This document shows, piece by piece, positions 1 to 8,162 of a DNA stretch of 64,000 nucleotides. A program made the position numbers and the translations under genes. A model generated the notes under the pieces. That model did not search any database. It was not told where the DNA came from and saw only the letters and a list, made by a program, of their open reading frames with translations. This DNA comes from Butyricimonas sp. Marseille-P3923. Its GTDB lineage: Bacteria > Bacteroidota > Bacteroidia > Bacteroidales > Marinifilaceae. The number at the start of each line of letters is the position of its first letter. The stretch's first letter is position 1. The stretch lies in contig NZ_FXXL01000007.1 in assembly GCF_900184685.1 (NCBI RefSeq), positions 2,046,001-2,110,000 on the forward strand. The letters are read 5' to 3'.

Positions 1-637
1 CGATCTCCCGGGACAAACGGGGTGACCGCCGATAATAATAATCCGCCGAAGCCTCCGAAATCATCACGGGCAGATAAGCTTTTCCCGTGATCGCGGACGT
101 ATCCATGTACTGGAAAATAAACCCGAAATTCTTCTGTAACTTTTTATTCTTGAACTGGGGTTTCAAGTTGGCCACATCCAATTCCATTTTCGTGTAGGTG
201 GAGTAGCTGTAAGCCTCTTTTTCTGCCGGATTATTTCTTTTCTTGTTCTTTGAAATGTTGCGTAATATCGCGTGGGCGGGATTCTCTCCCGGTGTCACCT
301 TCACTTCATCCAAACCGGTGACAATCGGAACCAGTTTAAAATCAATCGTGTTAAAAGCACCTTTATTGACCGGCTTCGTCTGTTTCTCGTATGACACGTA
401 CGCTGCCATAAGTTCGCTCACGTTCTCCCGCGTTTCGAGATAGTAATTCCCGTCAAAATCCGTTGTCACGCCAATTGTCGTACCCACGAATAATAAGGTC
501 ACCATAGGTAACGGCTCGCCCGTTTCCGCATCTGTCACGGTTCCCCTCACCTTTGTTGTCTGGGCGTTCAACACAGAAACCCATATCATCAAGAAAAATA
601 ATAAACACAACTTTACACGTCCCATGAAATTATCCAT
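1..637 (-). CDS. DUF5686 family outer-membrane-associated protein, N-terminal part
   Basis: The gene runs off the left edge, so only about 212 N-terminal residues are present. They show a signal peptide (hydrophobic stretch ending LNAQ), then a carboxypeptidase-regulatory-like beta-sandwich (GTVTDAETGEPLPMVTL, about residues 31-110), then the start of a DUF5686-type region. The start is ATG at 637; an in-frame ATG at 625 is also possible. Proteins of this architecture are common in Bacteroidota and are thought to sit at the outer membrane; the function is not established. It lies downstream of kdsD on the same strand, separated by an AT-rich inverted repeat. The family name rests on architecture and is fairly likely. 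Confidence 0.75.
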   Translation of the reverse strand, partial: MDNFMGRVKLCLLFFLMIWVSVLNAQTTKVRGTVTDAETGEPLPMVTLLFVGTTIGVTTDFDGNYYLETRENVSELMAAYVSYEKQTKPVNKGAFNTIDFKLVPIVTGLDEVKVTPGENPAHAILRNISKNKKRNNPAEKEAYSYSTYTKMELDVANLKPQFKNKKLQKNFGFIFQYMDTSAITGKAYLPVMISEASADYYYRRSPRLSREI

Positions 638-713
638 TTTAAATTTCAAATTCTAAATTTTAAATTCAAACTGACTTCCGTTCAATCTAAAATTCAAAAT
701 TTAAAATCAAATA
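637..713. repeat. AT-rich intergenic inverted repeat (TTTTAAATTT family)
   Basis: The left half is built of TTTTAAATTTCAAATTCTAAA-like units and the right half of the complementary CTAAAATTCAAAATTTAAAA, so the stretch can fold on itself. It fills the whole gap between kdsD and the next gene. Similar elements lie at 16345-16421, 39437-39477 and 53866-53943. Confidence 0.6.
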
Positions 714-1679
714 TTATACCACTCCTTCGCGCAATATGTCATGTATGTGTACCATTCCTTTATAGTGATTCTCCCGATCTACCACCACCAACTGTGTGAT
801 ACTATTTTTTTCCATCATCCGGTAAGCATTATAAGCCAACTCTTCCTCGGAAATCGTTTTGGGTGCTCCGGACATGATATCTCCCGCCGTCAAACCGTCG
901 ACATCCTCGTACTTCTCCATCATCCGTCGCAAGTCCCCATCCGTGATAATTCCGAGCAAATGTTCTTCGTTGTCCACGATCGCCACGGCTCCCAGACGCC
1001 CTTTCGACATGGCTAGAATTACCGGACGTATTCCGGCTTCGCTCTTGATATTCGGTCGATTGCTACCATCATAAACGTCTGCAACCCGCGTATAAAGCCG
1101 TTTCCCAAGAGTCCCTCCCGGATGATATCTGGCAAAATCCCTACTAGAGAAACTTCTACATTCTATCAAACACATCGCTAATGCATCTCCCAGCACTAAC
1201 TGTGCCGTAGTTGAATTTGTGGGAGCTAAATTTAAAGGACAAGCCTCTTTTTCTACTTTGGCCTTTAATATATAGAGCGCATTTTTCGCCAGAAACGAGT
1301 CTGTATTGGACACCATCGCGACAATATTCTTGTTTCCGTTGTTACGGATCAGAGGAATCAATACTTTTATCTCCGGTGTATTTCCACTTTTGGACACGCA
1401 AATCACCACATCTTCCTCCCGAATCATTCCCAAATCTCCATGAATAGCATCCGCGGCATGCATAAATACCGCCGGAGTACCCGTGGAATTCATCGTTGCC
1501 ACGATTTTTGTCGCGATAATCGCACTCTTTCCTATCCCGGTAATGATGACACGCCCTTTACTTTCATAAATTAACTTAACGACAGCCTCAAAATCATCAT
1601 CTATGTAGTTTGCCAGATTTTGGATGGCTTCTGTCTCATCCTGAATTACTTTTCGCGCAAATGCTTTTATATCTACCAT
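714..1679 (-). CDS. kdsD: Arabinose-5-phosphate isomerase (KpsF/GutQ/KdsD family)
   Basis: It interconverts ribulose 5-phosphate and arabinose 5-phosphate, the first step to Kdo for lipopolysaccharide. The 321-residue length is normal for the family. An N-terminal SIS domain (about residues 35-170) carries GIGKSA, VSKSGNT and the family stretch PLNLAPTNSTT. Two CBS domains follow (about 205-262 and 270-320). A TAnnTTTG-type promoter box lies about 100 bp upstream, divergent from recQ. No other Kdo gene is next to it, so the role rests on the family match, which is strong. Confidence 0.93.
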   Translation of the reverse strand: MVDIKAFARKVIQDETEAIQNLANYIDDDFEAVVKLIYESKGRVIITGIGKSAIIATKIVATMNSTGTPAVFMHAADAIHGDLGMIREEDVVICVSKSGNTPEIKVLIPLIRNNGNKNIVAMVSNTDSFLAKNALYILKAKVEKEACPLNLAPTNSTTAQLVLGDALAMCLIECRSFSSRDFARYHPGGTLGKRLYTRVADVYDGSNRPNIKSEAGIRPVILAMSKGRLGAVAIVDNEEHLLGIITDGDLRRMMEKYEDVDGLTAGDIMSGAPKTISEEELAYNAYRMMEKNSITQLVVVDRENHYKGMVHIHDILREGVV

Positions 1680-1747
1680 CTCTTTCGATTAAAATTATTC
1701 TATTTAACACCATGAACCAAGCAAAAAAAACAAAAAACTATTGTACT

Positions 1748-1795
1748 TATCATTTTTTGCTATAACTTTACTAGGGACAAAAGTATCATTTTTTG
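1748..1795. repeat. Paired 12-bp direct repeat TATCATTTTTTG in a divergent promoter region
   Basis: TATCATTTTTTG occurs at 1748-1759 and again at 1784-1795, 36 bp apart. The second copy continues into TGATA, giving the partial palindrome TATCA-N7-TGATA. The pair overlaps the kdsD -7 box, so a regulator site is possible; this is inference. Confidence 0.4.
1778..1785 (-). promoter_or_regulatory. Probable -7 box of kdsD
   Basis: On the minus strand this reads TACTTTTG, matching the Bacteroidota -7 consensus TAnnTTTG. A T-run at -33 spacing (20 bp) stands in for TTTG. It predicts a leader of about 90-100 nt. Confidence 0.5.
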
Positions 1796-1842
1796 TGATA
1801 GCTTAAAAACGAGTGGTGATAGATTTATTATTGAATATTTTG

Positions 1843-1872
1843 TTTGGAAAAACAAATTAAGTTATAAATTTG
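1843..1872 (+). promoter_or_regulatory. Probable recQ promoter
   Basis: TTTG at 1843-1846 and TAAATTTG at 1865-1872 are 18 bp apart, close to the Bacteroidota TTTG-N19-21-TAnnTTTG arrangement. The predicted start of transcription is about 40 nt before the recQ ATG. Confidence 0.6.
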
Positions 1873-1916
1873 CGCACCCGTCTAAAAACAGGGTGTGTGA
1901 AAATTTAAATAAAACA

Positions 1917-4091
1917 ATGGGATTGCAGATAGATTTACATGCTAAATTAAAAGAGTATTTCGGCTTTGATAGTTTCAAAGGGAATCAGGAGGAGATAATA
2001 AAGAATGTCCTTGCCGGGAATAACACATTTGTTTTGATGCCGACAGGAGGGGGTAAATCTTTATGTTATCAACTACCTGCACTAATACTCGACGGAACAG
2101 CTATCGTGATATCTCCCTTGATTGCTCTTATGAAAAATCAGGTAGATGCCATGCGTTCCTTCAGCGCATCAGAGGGGGTTGCCCACTTCATGAATTCTTC
2201 ACTCAGTAAAAGTGACATCTTGAGTGTAAAAGAGGATGTCCTAAGCGGGAAGACCAAATTACTATACGTGGCTCCGGAATCCTTGACCAAGGAAAGTAAT
2301 GTCGAATTTCTCCGTAAAGTTCGAATCTCTTTCTTTGCCGTTGATGAGGCTCACTGTATTTCGGAATGGGGACATGATTTCCGTACGGAATACCGTAAAA
2401 TCAGACCGATTGTCGAACAAATCGGGAAAGCCCCCATCATTGCCTTGACGGCAACGGCTACCCCGAAGGTACAACACGACATTCAGAAAAATCTGGATAT
2501 GCTCGACGCTCAGGTTTTCAAATCCTCTTTCAACCGTTCGAATCTTTATTACGAGGTTCGCCCTAAAACTGATCCGGCCAAAGATATCATCAAGTTTATA
2601 AAAAACAACGAGGGGAAATCCGGTATCATCTATTGCCTGAGCCGTAAAAAGGTGGAAGAACTCACGGAATTGCTTTGCGTGAACGGCATCAAAGCTGCCA
2701 GTTATCACGCAGGAATGGATGCCGCTGCCCGTAGCAGCAATCAAGATAAATTCCTGATGGAGGAAGTAAACGTGATTGTAGCCACGATCGCTTTCGGTAT
2801 GGGCATTGACAAACCGGACGTACGTTTCGTGATCCACTATGATATTCCTAAAAGTCTGGAAGGATACTATCAAGAAACAGGACGTGCGGGACGGGATGGC
2901 GGAGAAGGGTACTGCTTGACATTCTATAGCTATAAAGATATTCAGAAGTTGGAAAAATTCATGCAGGGCAAACCTATTGCCGAGCAGGAAATCGGGAAGC
3001 AACTCTTGATGGAAACGGTTTCTTACGCCGAAACATCCTTGTGCCGGAGAAAAGTGTTACTACACTATTTTGGGGAAAATTACGATGAGGAGAATTGCGG
3101 CGCCTGCGATAATTGCCTGTACCCAAAGAAAGAGTTCGAGGGCAAGGAATTCTTGATTGACGCACTCAACGCCGTACTTGAAGTAAAAGAAAAATTCAAG
3201 GTCGACCATTTGGTTAAAGTCTTGATCGGGGAAACCGATTCAATGATAAAATCGTATCATCATGACGAGCTGGAATCTTTTGGTATCGGCTCCGACAAAA
3301 GTTCACAATTCTGGAACATGGTTTTCAGACGAGCGCTTATTAGTAATTATATAGAGAAAGATATTGAACAATACGGGGTCATCAAATTATCAAAAGAAGG
3401 CCACGAGTTTTTAAAGGAACCTAAAGACTTTATGCTGATGGAAGATCATAATTTTGAAGAATCTGAAGAGAAACTTCAGGAAAAGGGAGGTGTATCAGCA
3501 CTTGACAACACTCTGTTTGCCATACTGAAAGACTTACGGAAAAAGATTGCCAAGAAAAATAACCTGCCACCATACGTCATTTTTCAGGATCCTTCTTTGG
3601 AAGACATGTGTACCAATTACCCGATCACGTTGGAAGAGTTAGCCAACATTCAGGGTGTCGGTACCGGAAAAGCCCAGAAGTACGGGCAGGAATTCGTTGA
3701 GGTCATCAAACAGTATGTTGAAGACAACGAGATCGAAAGAGCCCAAGATCTGGTTGTAAAAACAGTTGCCAACAAATCGAAATTCAAGGTATATATCATT
3801 CAAAATATTGATCGCCAAATTGATTTGGAAGACATCGCTTCTGCTGAAGGATTAACTTTTGAAGAACTCATCAAGGAAATGGAAGCCATCGTCTTCTCCG
3901 GGACAAAACTGAATATTGATTACTATATCAATAAGATTCTGGATGATGAACAACAACAAGAAATCATGGATTATTTCATGGAAGCGAAAAGCGATAATAT
4001 CGGTGACGCTTACGATGAATTTGACGGCGACTATTCAGAAGAAGATCTCCGACTGATGCGATTGAAATTACATTCCAAACATGGAAACTAA
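1917..4091 (+). CDS. recQ: ATP-dependent DNA helicase RecQ
   Basis: A 3'-5' superfamily 2 helicase for recombination repair. Walker A TGGGKS is at about residues 43-48, followed by the DEAH box (VDEAHCISEWGHDFR), motif III TATAT and motif VI QETGRAGRDG. A zinc-binding cysteine cluster (C-R-R-K ... C-x2-C-x2-C, near residue 380) and winged-helix RQC region follow. An HRDC-like domain (about 530-600) and an extra acidic C-terminal segment complete it. I chose ATG 1917 (724 aa) over an in-frame GTG at 1893 because the family starts close to the LHAKLKEYFG segment. It is a single-gene unit ending in a shared terminator. Confidence 0.95.
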   Translation: MGLQIDLHAKLKEYFGFDSFKGNQEEIIKNVLAGNNTFVLMPTGGGKSLCYQLPALILDGTAIVISPLIALMKNQVDAMRSFSASEGVAHFMNSSLSKSDILSVKEDVLSGKTKLLYVAPESLTKESNVEFLRKVRISFFAVDEAHCISEWGHDFRTEYRKIRPIVEQIGKAPIIALTATATPKVQHDIQKNLDMLDAQVFKSSFNRSNLYYEVRPKTDPAKDIIKFIKNNEGKSGIIYCLSRKKVEELTELLCVNGIKAASYHAGMDAAARSSNQDKFLMEEVNVIVATIAFGMGIDKPDVRFVIHYDIPKSLEGYYQETGRAGRDGGEGYCLTFYSYKDIQKLEKFMQGKPIAEQEIGKQLLMETVSYAETSLCRRKVLLHYFGENYDEENCGACDNCLYPKKEFEGKEFLIDALNAVLEVKEKFKVDHLVKVLIGETDSMIKSYHHDELESFGIGSDKSSQFWNMVFRRALISNYIEKDIEQYGVIKLSKEGHEFLKEPKDFMLMEDHNFEESEEKLQEKGGVSALDNTLFAILKDLRKKIAKKNNLPPYVIFQDPSLEDMCTNYPITLEELANIQGVGTGKAQKYGQEFVEVIKQYVEDNEIERAQDLVVKTVANKSKFKVYIIQNIDRQIDLEDIASAEGLTFEELIKEMEAIVFSGTKLNIDYYINKILDDEQQQEIMDYFMEAKSDNIGDAYDEFDGDYSEEDLRLMRLKLHSKHGN

Positions 4092-4092
4092 T

Positions 4093-4120
4093 AAAAAAGC
4101 GACCTTTCGGTCGCTTTTTT
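4093..4120. terminator. Bidirectional terminator between recQ and the mgtC-like gene
   Basis: A perfect stem, AAAAAAGCGACC - TTTC - GGTCGCTTTTTT, lies directly after the recQ stop. Its right edge touches the stop codon of the convergent gene. The A- and T-tracts allow it to work in both directions. Confidence 0.9.
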
Positions 4121-4784
4121 ATTCCATTCTGTCCAGAATCACATCCGGAAGATGCTGAATGAATTGAAACAATAAAGTTTCATCTCCCGTCTTATGCGTC
4201 CGAATGACCATAGTTACCCGGTAAGTGGTTATATCCCCTAATTTACCTGACTCCGTGGAGTAAGAACCTATCTGGTGTTTTTTCCGTTTGATCTCGTCGG
4301 TTATCTCTTTTATAACTTCTTGACTTGACGTTGTGAACACTAACAAAACATTCCGTTGGCTAAACTTCTGGAATAAATACCCCAGACCTTCCAATCCCAA
4401 CAATGTTAATAACATGGCGCATATTCCCAACCAATATTGCCCGGCACCTACCGCCAAACCGATAGCGGAAGTTGCCCATATCCCGGCAGCAGTGGTCAAT
4501 CCCCGTACAAATAATTTCTGTATGATAATTGTTCCCGCTCCAAGGAAACCGATACCACTTACCACCTGTGCCGCGATACGGCTGGGGTCGAGTCCTATAC
4601 CCGTGTCCCCCAAGATATCCCAGAAACCATATTTCGAAACAATCATAAACAGGGCACTTCCCAAAGCAACGAGGAAGTGAGTTCGGAATCCGGCTTCTTT
4701 TGCCCTGTACTCACGATCCAAACCAATCAGCGCCCCCAGTATCCCGGCTACCAACAACCGCAAGAAAAAATCCCATGTCATCAT
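4119..4784 (-). CDS. MgtC/SapB family membrane protein
   Basis: About five hydrophobic segments occupy residues 1-145, including the family signature GALIGLDREYRAKEAGFRTH and the stretch around ALGSALF. The soluble C-terminus (about 150-221) resembles the ACT-like tail of MgtC proteins. The family is linked to magnesium limitation and to P-type or F-type ATPase modulation in other bacteria; the substrate here is unknown. Length 221 aa is typical. A -7 box lies 37 nt upstream and the gene appears to be transcribed alone. Confidence 0.85.
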   Translation of the reverse strand: MMTWDFFLRLLVAGILGALIGLDREYRAKEAGFRTHFLVALGSALFMIVSKYGFWDILGDTGIGLDPSRIAAQVVSGIGFLGAGTIIIQKLFVRGLTTAAGIWATSAIGLAVGAGQYWLGICAMLLTLLGLEGLGYLFQKFSQRNVLLVFTTSSQEVIKEITDEIKRKKHQIGSYSTESGKLGDITTYRVTMVIRTHKTGDETLLFQFIQHLPDVILDRME

Positions 4785-4820
4785 ATCGTGTTACATTTTA
4801 TTTTAACCTCATGTTCACCA

Positions 4821-4828
4821 CAAAGATA
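4821..4828 (-). promoter_or_regulatory. Probable -7 box of the mgtC-like gene
   Basis: The minus strand reads TATCTTTG, an exact TAnnTTTG match, 36 nt before the start codon. No clear -33 TTTG is seen at the right spacing. Confidence 0.5.
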
Positions 4829-4851
4829 AACCAATCTACGCAAAATTGCGT

Positions 4852-6189
4852 ATGAAAGATACAATTCAGTCCAAAAAGTTCACAGACATGATACTAACCA
4901 TCATTATCACATTTATCCTCGGATACACTCTGATCGCACTGGAACGACAAATCGGCGTCAACAAAACCGCCATAGCTCTTATCTTGGGAATCACGTTATG
5001 GGTATTCGCTTTGTTTCAAACAAAACTGGATGTAAATACTCAAATTATAGAACACCTCGGGAATACCGCAGAAATTTTATTCTACTTACTGGGAGCCATG
5101 ACGATTGTCGAATGGGTAGACACGCACGAAGGGTTCAATCTGATTACCAAACACATCACAACGAGAAACAAACGGAAACTACTCTGGCTCATCGCATTCA
5201 TCACCTTTATCATGTCTTCCGTTCTGGATAATTTAACGACAGCTATCGTGATGATTATGCTCCTGCGCCAACTTGTTACAAATCAGCAAGAACGTTGGAT
5301 TTTCGGCAGTATCATCATTATTGCCGCCAACGCGGGGGGTGCATGGACTCCCATCGGGGACGTGACCACGATCATGTTATGGATTCACAACAATATCACG
5401 TCCATGAACGTTATCCGCCACCTGTTTCTGCCCAGTCTGGTTTCTCTACTTATTCCCGTCGGCATCGCGACATTCTGGTTGAAAGGTGAAATTCAAGATC
5501 AATCCGCTAGTATTCGTTCGAATCTCCCGGGTATTTCACACAAAGAACAAATCACGATTCTCGCTCTAGGCATCGGCAGTCTGATCTTCGTTCCCGTGTT
5601 CAAGGAACTCACGAACCTGCCACCATTCATGGGTATCATGTTTGCATTAGGTTGTGTATGGATATACACGGAGATGCTATACAACCGCAAAAAAAATATC
5701 ACGCGAGAAAACACGCATCGCATTCCTTCCATTCTCTCGAAAGTCGACTATTCCACACTACTATTCTTTCTTGGAATATTAATGGCCGTTGCCGCATTAC
5801 AAGTCGTGGGAATTTTAGACCAAATGGCAACTTTCTTGAATGATCGAATACACAATGTCTATTTTATCAACACGATTATCGGCTTTCTCTCCTCCGTCAT
5901 TGACAACGTTCCTCTCGTGGCGGCAGCCATGGGGATGTACCCGCTTACTCATGCCGACGGTACACACCTCTCCGCTTATATGATGAATTTCACCACGGAC
6001 GGAACTTTCTGGGAACTCCTCGCCTATTGTGCCGGTATAGGCGGCAGTATTCTGATTATCGGTTCTGCCGCGGGAGTAGTTGTTATGGGTATGGAAAAAA
6101 TCAATTTCACATGGTACCTCAAGCACATTACATGGATTGCTACTCTCGGGTATCTGGCGGGAATAGGTATATATTATATCTGTTTATAA
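4852..6189 (+). CDS. nhaD: NhaD-type sodium:proton antiporter
   Basis: A 445-residue polytopic inner membrane protein with about 11-12 hydrophobic segments. Two related motifs carry the likely ion-binding residues: SSVLDNLTTAIV (near residue 123) and SSVIDNVPLVAAAM (near 345). NAGGAWTPIGDVTT (near 160) is also typical of the ArsB/NhaD ion transporter superfamily. Exchange of sodium for protons is inferred from the family. The open frame reaches back to a TTG at 4846, but ATG 4852 is the more natural start. It diverges from the mgtC-like gene and is followed by an inverted repeat. Confidence 0.85.
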   Translation: MKDTIQSKKFTDMILTIIITFILGYTLIALERQIGVNKTAIALILGITLWVFALFQTKLDVNTQIIEHLGNTAEILFYLLGAMTIVEWVDTHEGFNLITKHITTRNKRKLLWLIAFITFIMSSVLDNLTTAIVMIMLLRQLVTNQQERWIFGSIIIIAANAGGAWTPIGDVTTIMLWIHNNITSMNVIRHLFLPSLVSLLIPVGIATFWLKGEIQDQSASIRSNLPGISHKEQITILALGIGSLIFVPVFKELTNLPPFMGIMFALGCVWIYTEMLYNRKKNITRENTHRIPSILSKVDYSTLLFFLGILMAVAALQVVGILDQMATFLNDRIHNVYFINTIIGFLSSVIDNVPLVAAAMGMYPLTHADGTHLSAYMMNFTTDGTFWELLAYCAGIGGSILIIGSAAGVVVMGMEKINFTWYLKHITWIATLGYLAGIGIYYICL

Positions 6190-6279
6190 AGTTCATAAGG
6201 TTTATAAAGTTCATAAAGTATGCCTAAATGTAAACTTTTTTAGTCATGGGATGACCTTATGAACTTTATAACTTTACAA
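6185..6279. repeat. Intergenic inverted repeat (TTTATAAAGTTCATAAGG family)
   Basis: The left arm (6184-6219) is made of TTTATAAAGTTCATAAGG-like units. The right arm (6254-6279) holds the complementary CCTTATGAACTTTATAAC. It sits between the converging nhaD and purA genes. Relatives are at 20277-20389, 40816-40966, 46571-46648 and 55463-55560. Confidence 0.7.
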
Positions 6280-6281
6280 AC

Positions 6282-6309
6282 AAAAAGAGCTGCAATCGCA
6301 GCTCTTTTT
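6282..6309 (-). terminator. purA terminator
   Basis: A perfect hairpin, AAAAAGAGCTGC - AATC - GCAGCTCTTTTT, directly abuts the purA stop codon. The A/T tracts on both sides could serve both strands. Confidence 0.9.
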
Positions 6310-7578
6310 CTACTCTGTATATCTCTCGATCGTTTGTCCCCGGTCGGGTCCCACGGATACAATCTTGATAGGCACTCCGGTTTCTTCTTCAAGGAATGCC
6401 AGATAATTATTAAATTCTTCCGGAAATTCATCTTCCGAAGTCATTTTAGTCATATCGCATTTCCATCCCGGCAATTCGGTATAAATCGGTTTTACACCTT
6501 CCGTGATATCGAAGGGGAAATAATCAACTTCCTCCCCGTTTACCTCGTAAGCCACGCAAGCCTGTATCGTGTCAAAGGAGTCCAACACATCACTCTTCAT
6601 CATGATCAGTTGAGTCACCCCGTTAATCATGATGGCATATTTTAAAGCTACCAGATCTACCCAACCGCAACGACGTCTGCGTCCGGTTACGGAACCGAAC
6701 TCGTGTCCCAAGTCACACAATTTCTCACCTGTTTCGTCACTCAACTCTGTCGGGAAAGGTCCGCTTCCCACGCGGGTACAATATGCTTTAAAAATTCCGT
6801 ACACTTCACCGATACGATGGGGAGCTATTCCCAACCCGGTACAAGCACCGGCACATACCGTATTGGAAGAAGTCACAAAAGGATAAGAACCGAAATCGAT
6901 ATCCAACATTGTTCCCTGTGCACCTTCCGCCAAGATTGATTTCTCGTCATCCAAATATCGATTTATTTCATGCTCGCTATCCACGAGTTGGAATTGCTTC
7001 AAGTATTCAATACCTTCCATCCATTCTTTCTCTATCCCCGTCAGGTCATAAGAGAAATTCAAACTTTTCAATATCTGTTCGTGACGAGCTTTTGCCCGAG
7101 CGTATTTATTCTCGAAATCATGCAGGATATCTCCCACGCGCACACCGTTACGACTGATTTTATCCGTGTATGTCGGTCCGATACCTTTTCCGGTAGTCCC
7201 CACTTTCGCATCCCCTTTGGCTGCCTCGTAAGCTGCATCCAACAACCGGTGCGTCGGCAGAATCAAGTGTGCTTTCTTTGATATATGAAGTTTCTTTTTA
7301 AGATCATGTCCGGAAGCGGCCAAAGCCTCGGCCTCCGCTTTAAACAAAGCTGGATCAACTACCACTCCGTTACCGATAATATTCACCTTATCCCCTTGAA
7401 ATATCCCGGACGGGATGGAACGAAGTACATATTTCTGCCCTTCAAATTCAAGTGTATGACCGGCATTAGGTCCTCCTTGAAAACGAGCCACGACATCATA
7501 CCTAGGGGTCAGTACATCAACTACTTTCCCTTTTCCTTCATCTCCCCATTGCAATCCCAACAATACATCTACTTTCAT
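6310..7578 (-). CDS. purA: Adenylosuccinate synthase
   Basis: It joins IMP and aspartate using GTP, the first committed step to AMP. The 422-residue protein opens with the signature LGLQWGDEGKGK (about residues 6-17). It also has GPTYTDKISR, GAQGTMLDIDFGSYPF and the C-terminal GRRRRCGWVD. The open frame continues 27 codons upstream, but ATG 7578 places the P-loop at the usual distance from the N-terminus. It follows the fur-family gene after 47 bp and has its own -7 box there. Confidence 0.96.
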   Translation of the reverse strand: MKVDVLLGLQWGDEGKGKVVDVLTPRYDVVARFQGGPNAGHTLEFEGQKYVLRSIPSGIFQGDKVNIIGNGVVVDPALFKAEAEALAASGHDLKKKLHISKKAHLILPTHRLLDAAYEAAKGDAKVGTTGKGIGPTYTDKISRNGVRVGDILHDFENKYARAKARHEQILKSLNFSYDLTGIEKEWMEGIEYLKQFQLVDSEHEINRYLDDEKSILAEGAQGTMLDIDFGSYPFVTSSNTVCAGACTGLGIAPHRIGEVYGIFKAYCTRVGSGPFPTELSDETGEKLCDLGHEFGSVTGRRRRCGWVDLVALKYAIMINGVTQLIMMKSDVLDSFDTIQACVAYEVNGEEVDYFPFDITEGVKPIYTELPGWKCDMTKMTSEDEFPEEFNNYLAFLEEETGVPIKIVSVGPDRGQTIERYTE

Positions 7579-7613
7579 CTGATATAATTTTAACTTCTTA
7601 AAAAACAAACATG

Positions 7614-7621
7614 CAAAAATA
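7614..7621 (-). promoter_or_regulatory. Probable -7 box of purA
   Basis: The minus strand reads TATTTTTG, 35 nt before the purA ATG. GTTG, 19 bp further upstream inside the last codons of the regulator gene, may act as the -33 element. Confidence 0.5.
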
Positions 7622-7625
7622 ATAT

Positions 7626-8078
7626 TTATTTCTTTCCGGCCAACTTGCAAGCGTGACAAATCCCATAAATATAAAGCATGTGATGATGCACGGAAAAATC
7701 ATATTTTTCCTCCACGTGTTCCACGATCTCCTCCAAGCGGGAATCCGAGAACTCTTCCACTTTTCCGCATATCTTGCACACGATATGCTCATGCTTCTTG
7801 TTATTATAAGCCCGTTCGAACTGCGCGATATTATTCCCGAATTGGTGCTTGATAACCAATTTACATTCCAACAATAAATCGATCGTGTTATACAAAGTGG
7901 CACGGCTTACCCTGTAGTTCTTGTTCTTCATAAAAACGTATAGGGATTCGATATCAAAATGCCCGGCATGTGAATAAATCTCATCCAGAATGGCATACCT
8001 CTCGGGCGTCTTCCGATGTCCTTGCTGTTGCAGGTAAGTGGTAAAAATCTCTTTTACCGTCTCCTTTATTTTTTCCAT
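7626..8078 (-). CDS. Fur family transcriptional regulator
   Basis: A metal-dependent DNA-binding regulator of about 150 residues. The winged-helix N-terminal half includes [14 protein letters not shown] and the recognition-helix region [13 protein letters not shown]. The C-terminal dimerisation half has two cysteine pairs (CKIC and CHAC) for a structural zinc and histidines in HEHIVC. The subtype (iron, zinc or peroxide sensing) cannot be decided from sequence alone. ATG 8078 is preferred to a TTG at 8087, which would lie within a probable -7 promoter box. It precedes purA on the same strand. Confidence 0.88.
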   Translation of the reverse strand: MEKIKETVKEIFTTYLQQQGHRKTPERYAILDEIYSHAGHFDIESLYVFMKNKNYRVSRATLYNTIDLLLECKLVIKHQFGNNIAQFERAYNNKKHEHIVCKICGKVEEFSDSRLEEIVEHVEEKYDFSVHHHMLYIYGICHACKLAGKK

Positions 8079-8084
8079 TGAGTC

Positions 8085-8092
8085 CAAAGCTA
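8085..8092 (-). promoter_or_regulatory. Probable -7 box of the Fur-family gene, very close to the start codon
   Basis: The minus strand reads TAGCTTTG, with only six bases between the box and the ATG at 8078. The transcript would begin at or next to the start codon. Confidence 0.45.
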
Positions 8093-8162
8093 ATTCAATT
8101 TACAACATGGCTAAGTTACAACTTTTATCCGAAGAAAACTCACTATTTAGACGAAATTTAAT

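Noticed and set aside
2262-3002. 246-codon open frame antisense to recQ
   Set aside because: Fully overlapped by the clear recQ helicase motifs; no recognisable domain or promoter.
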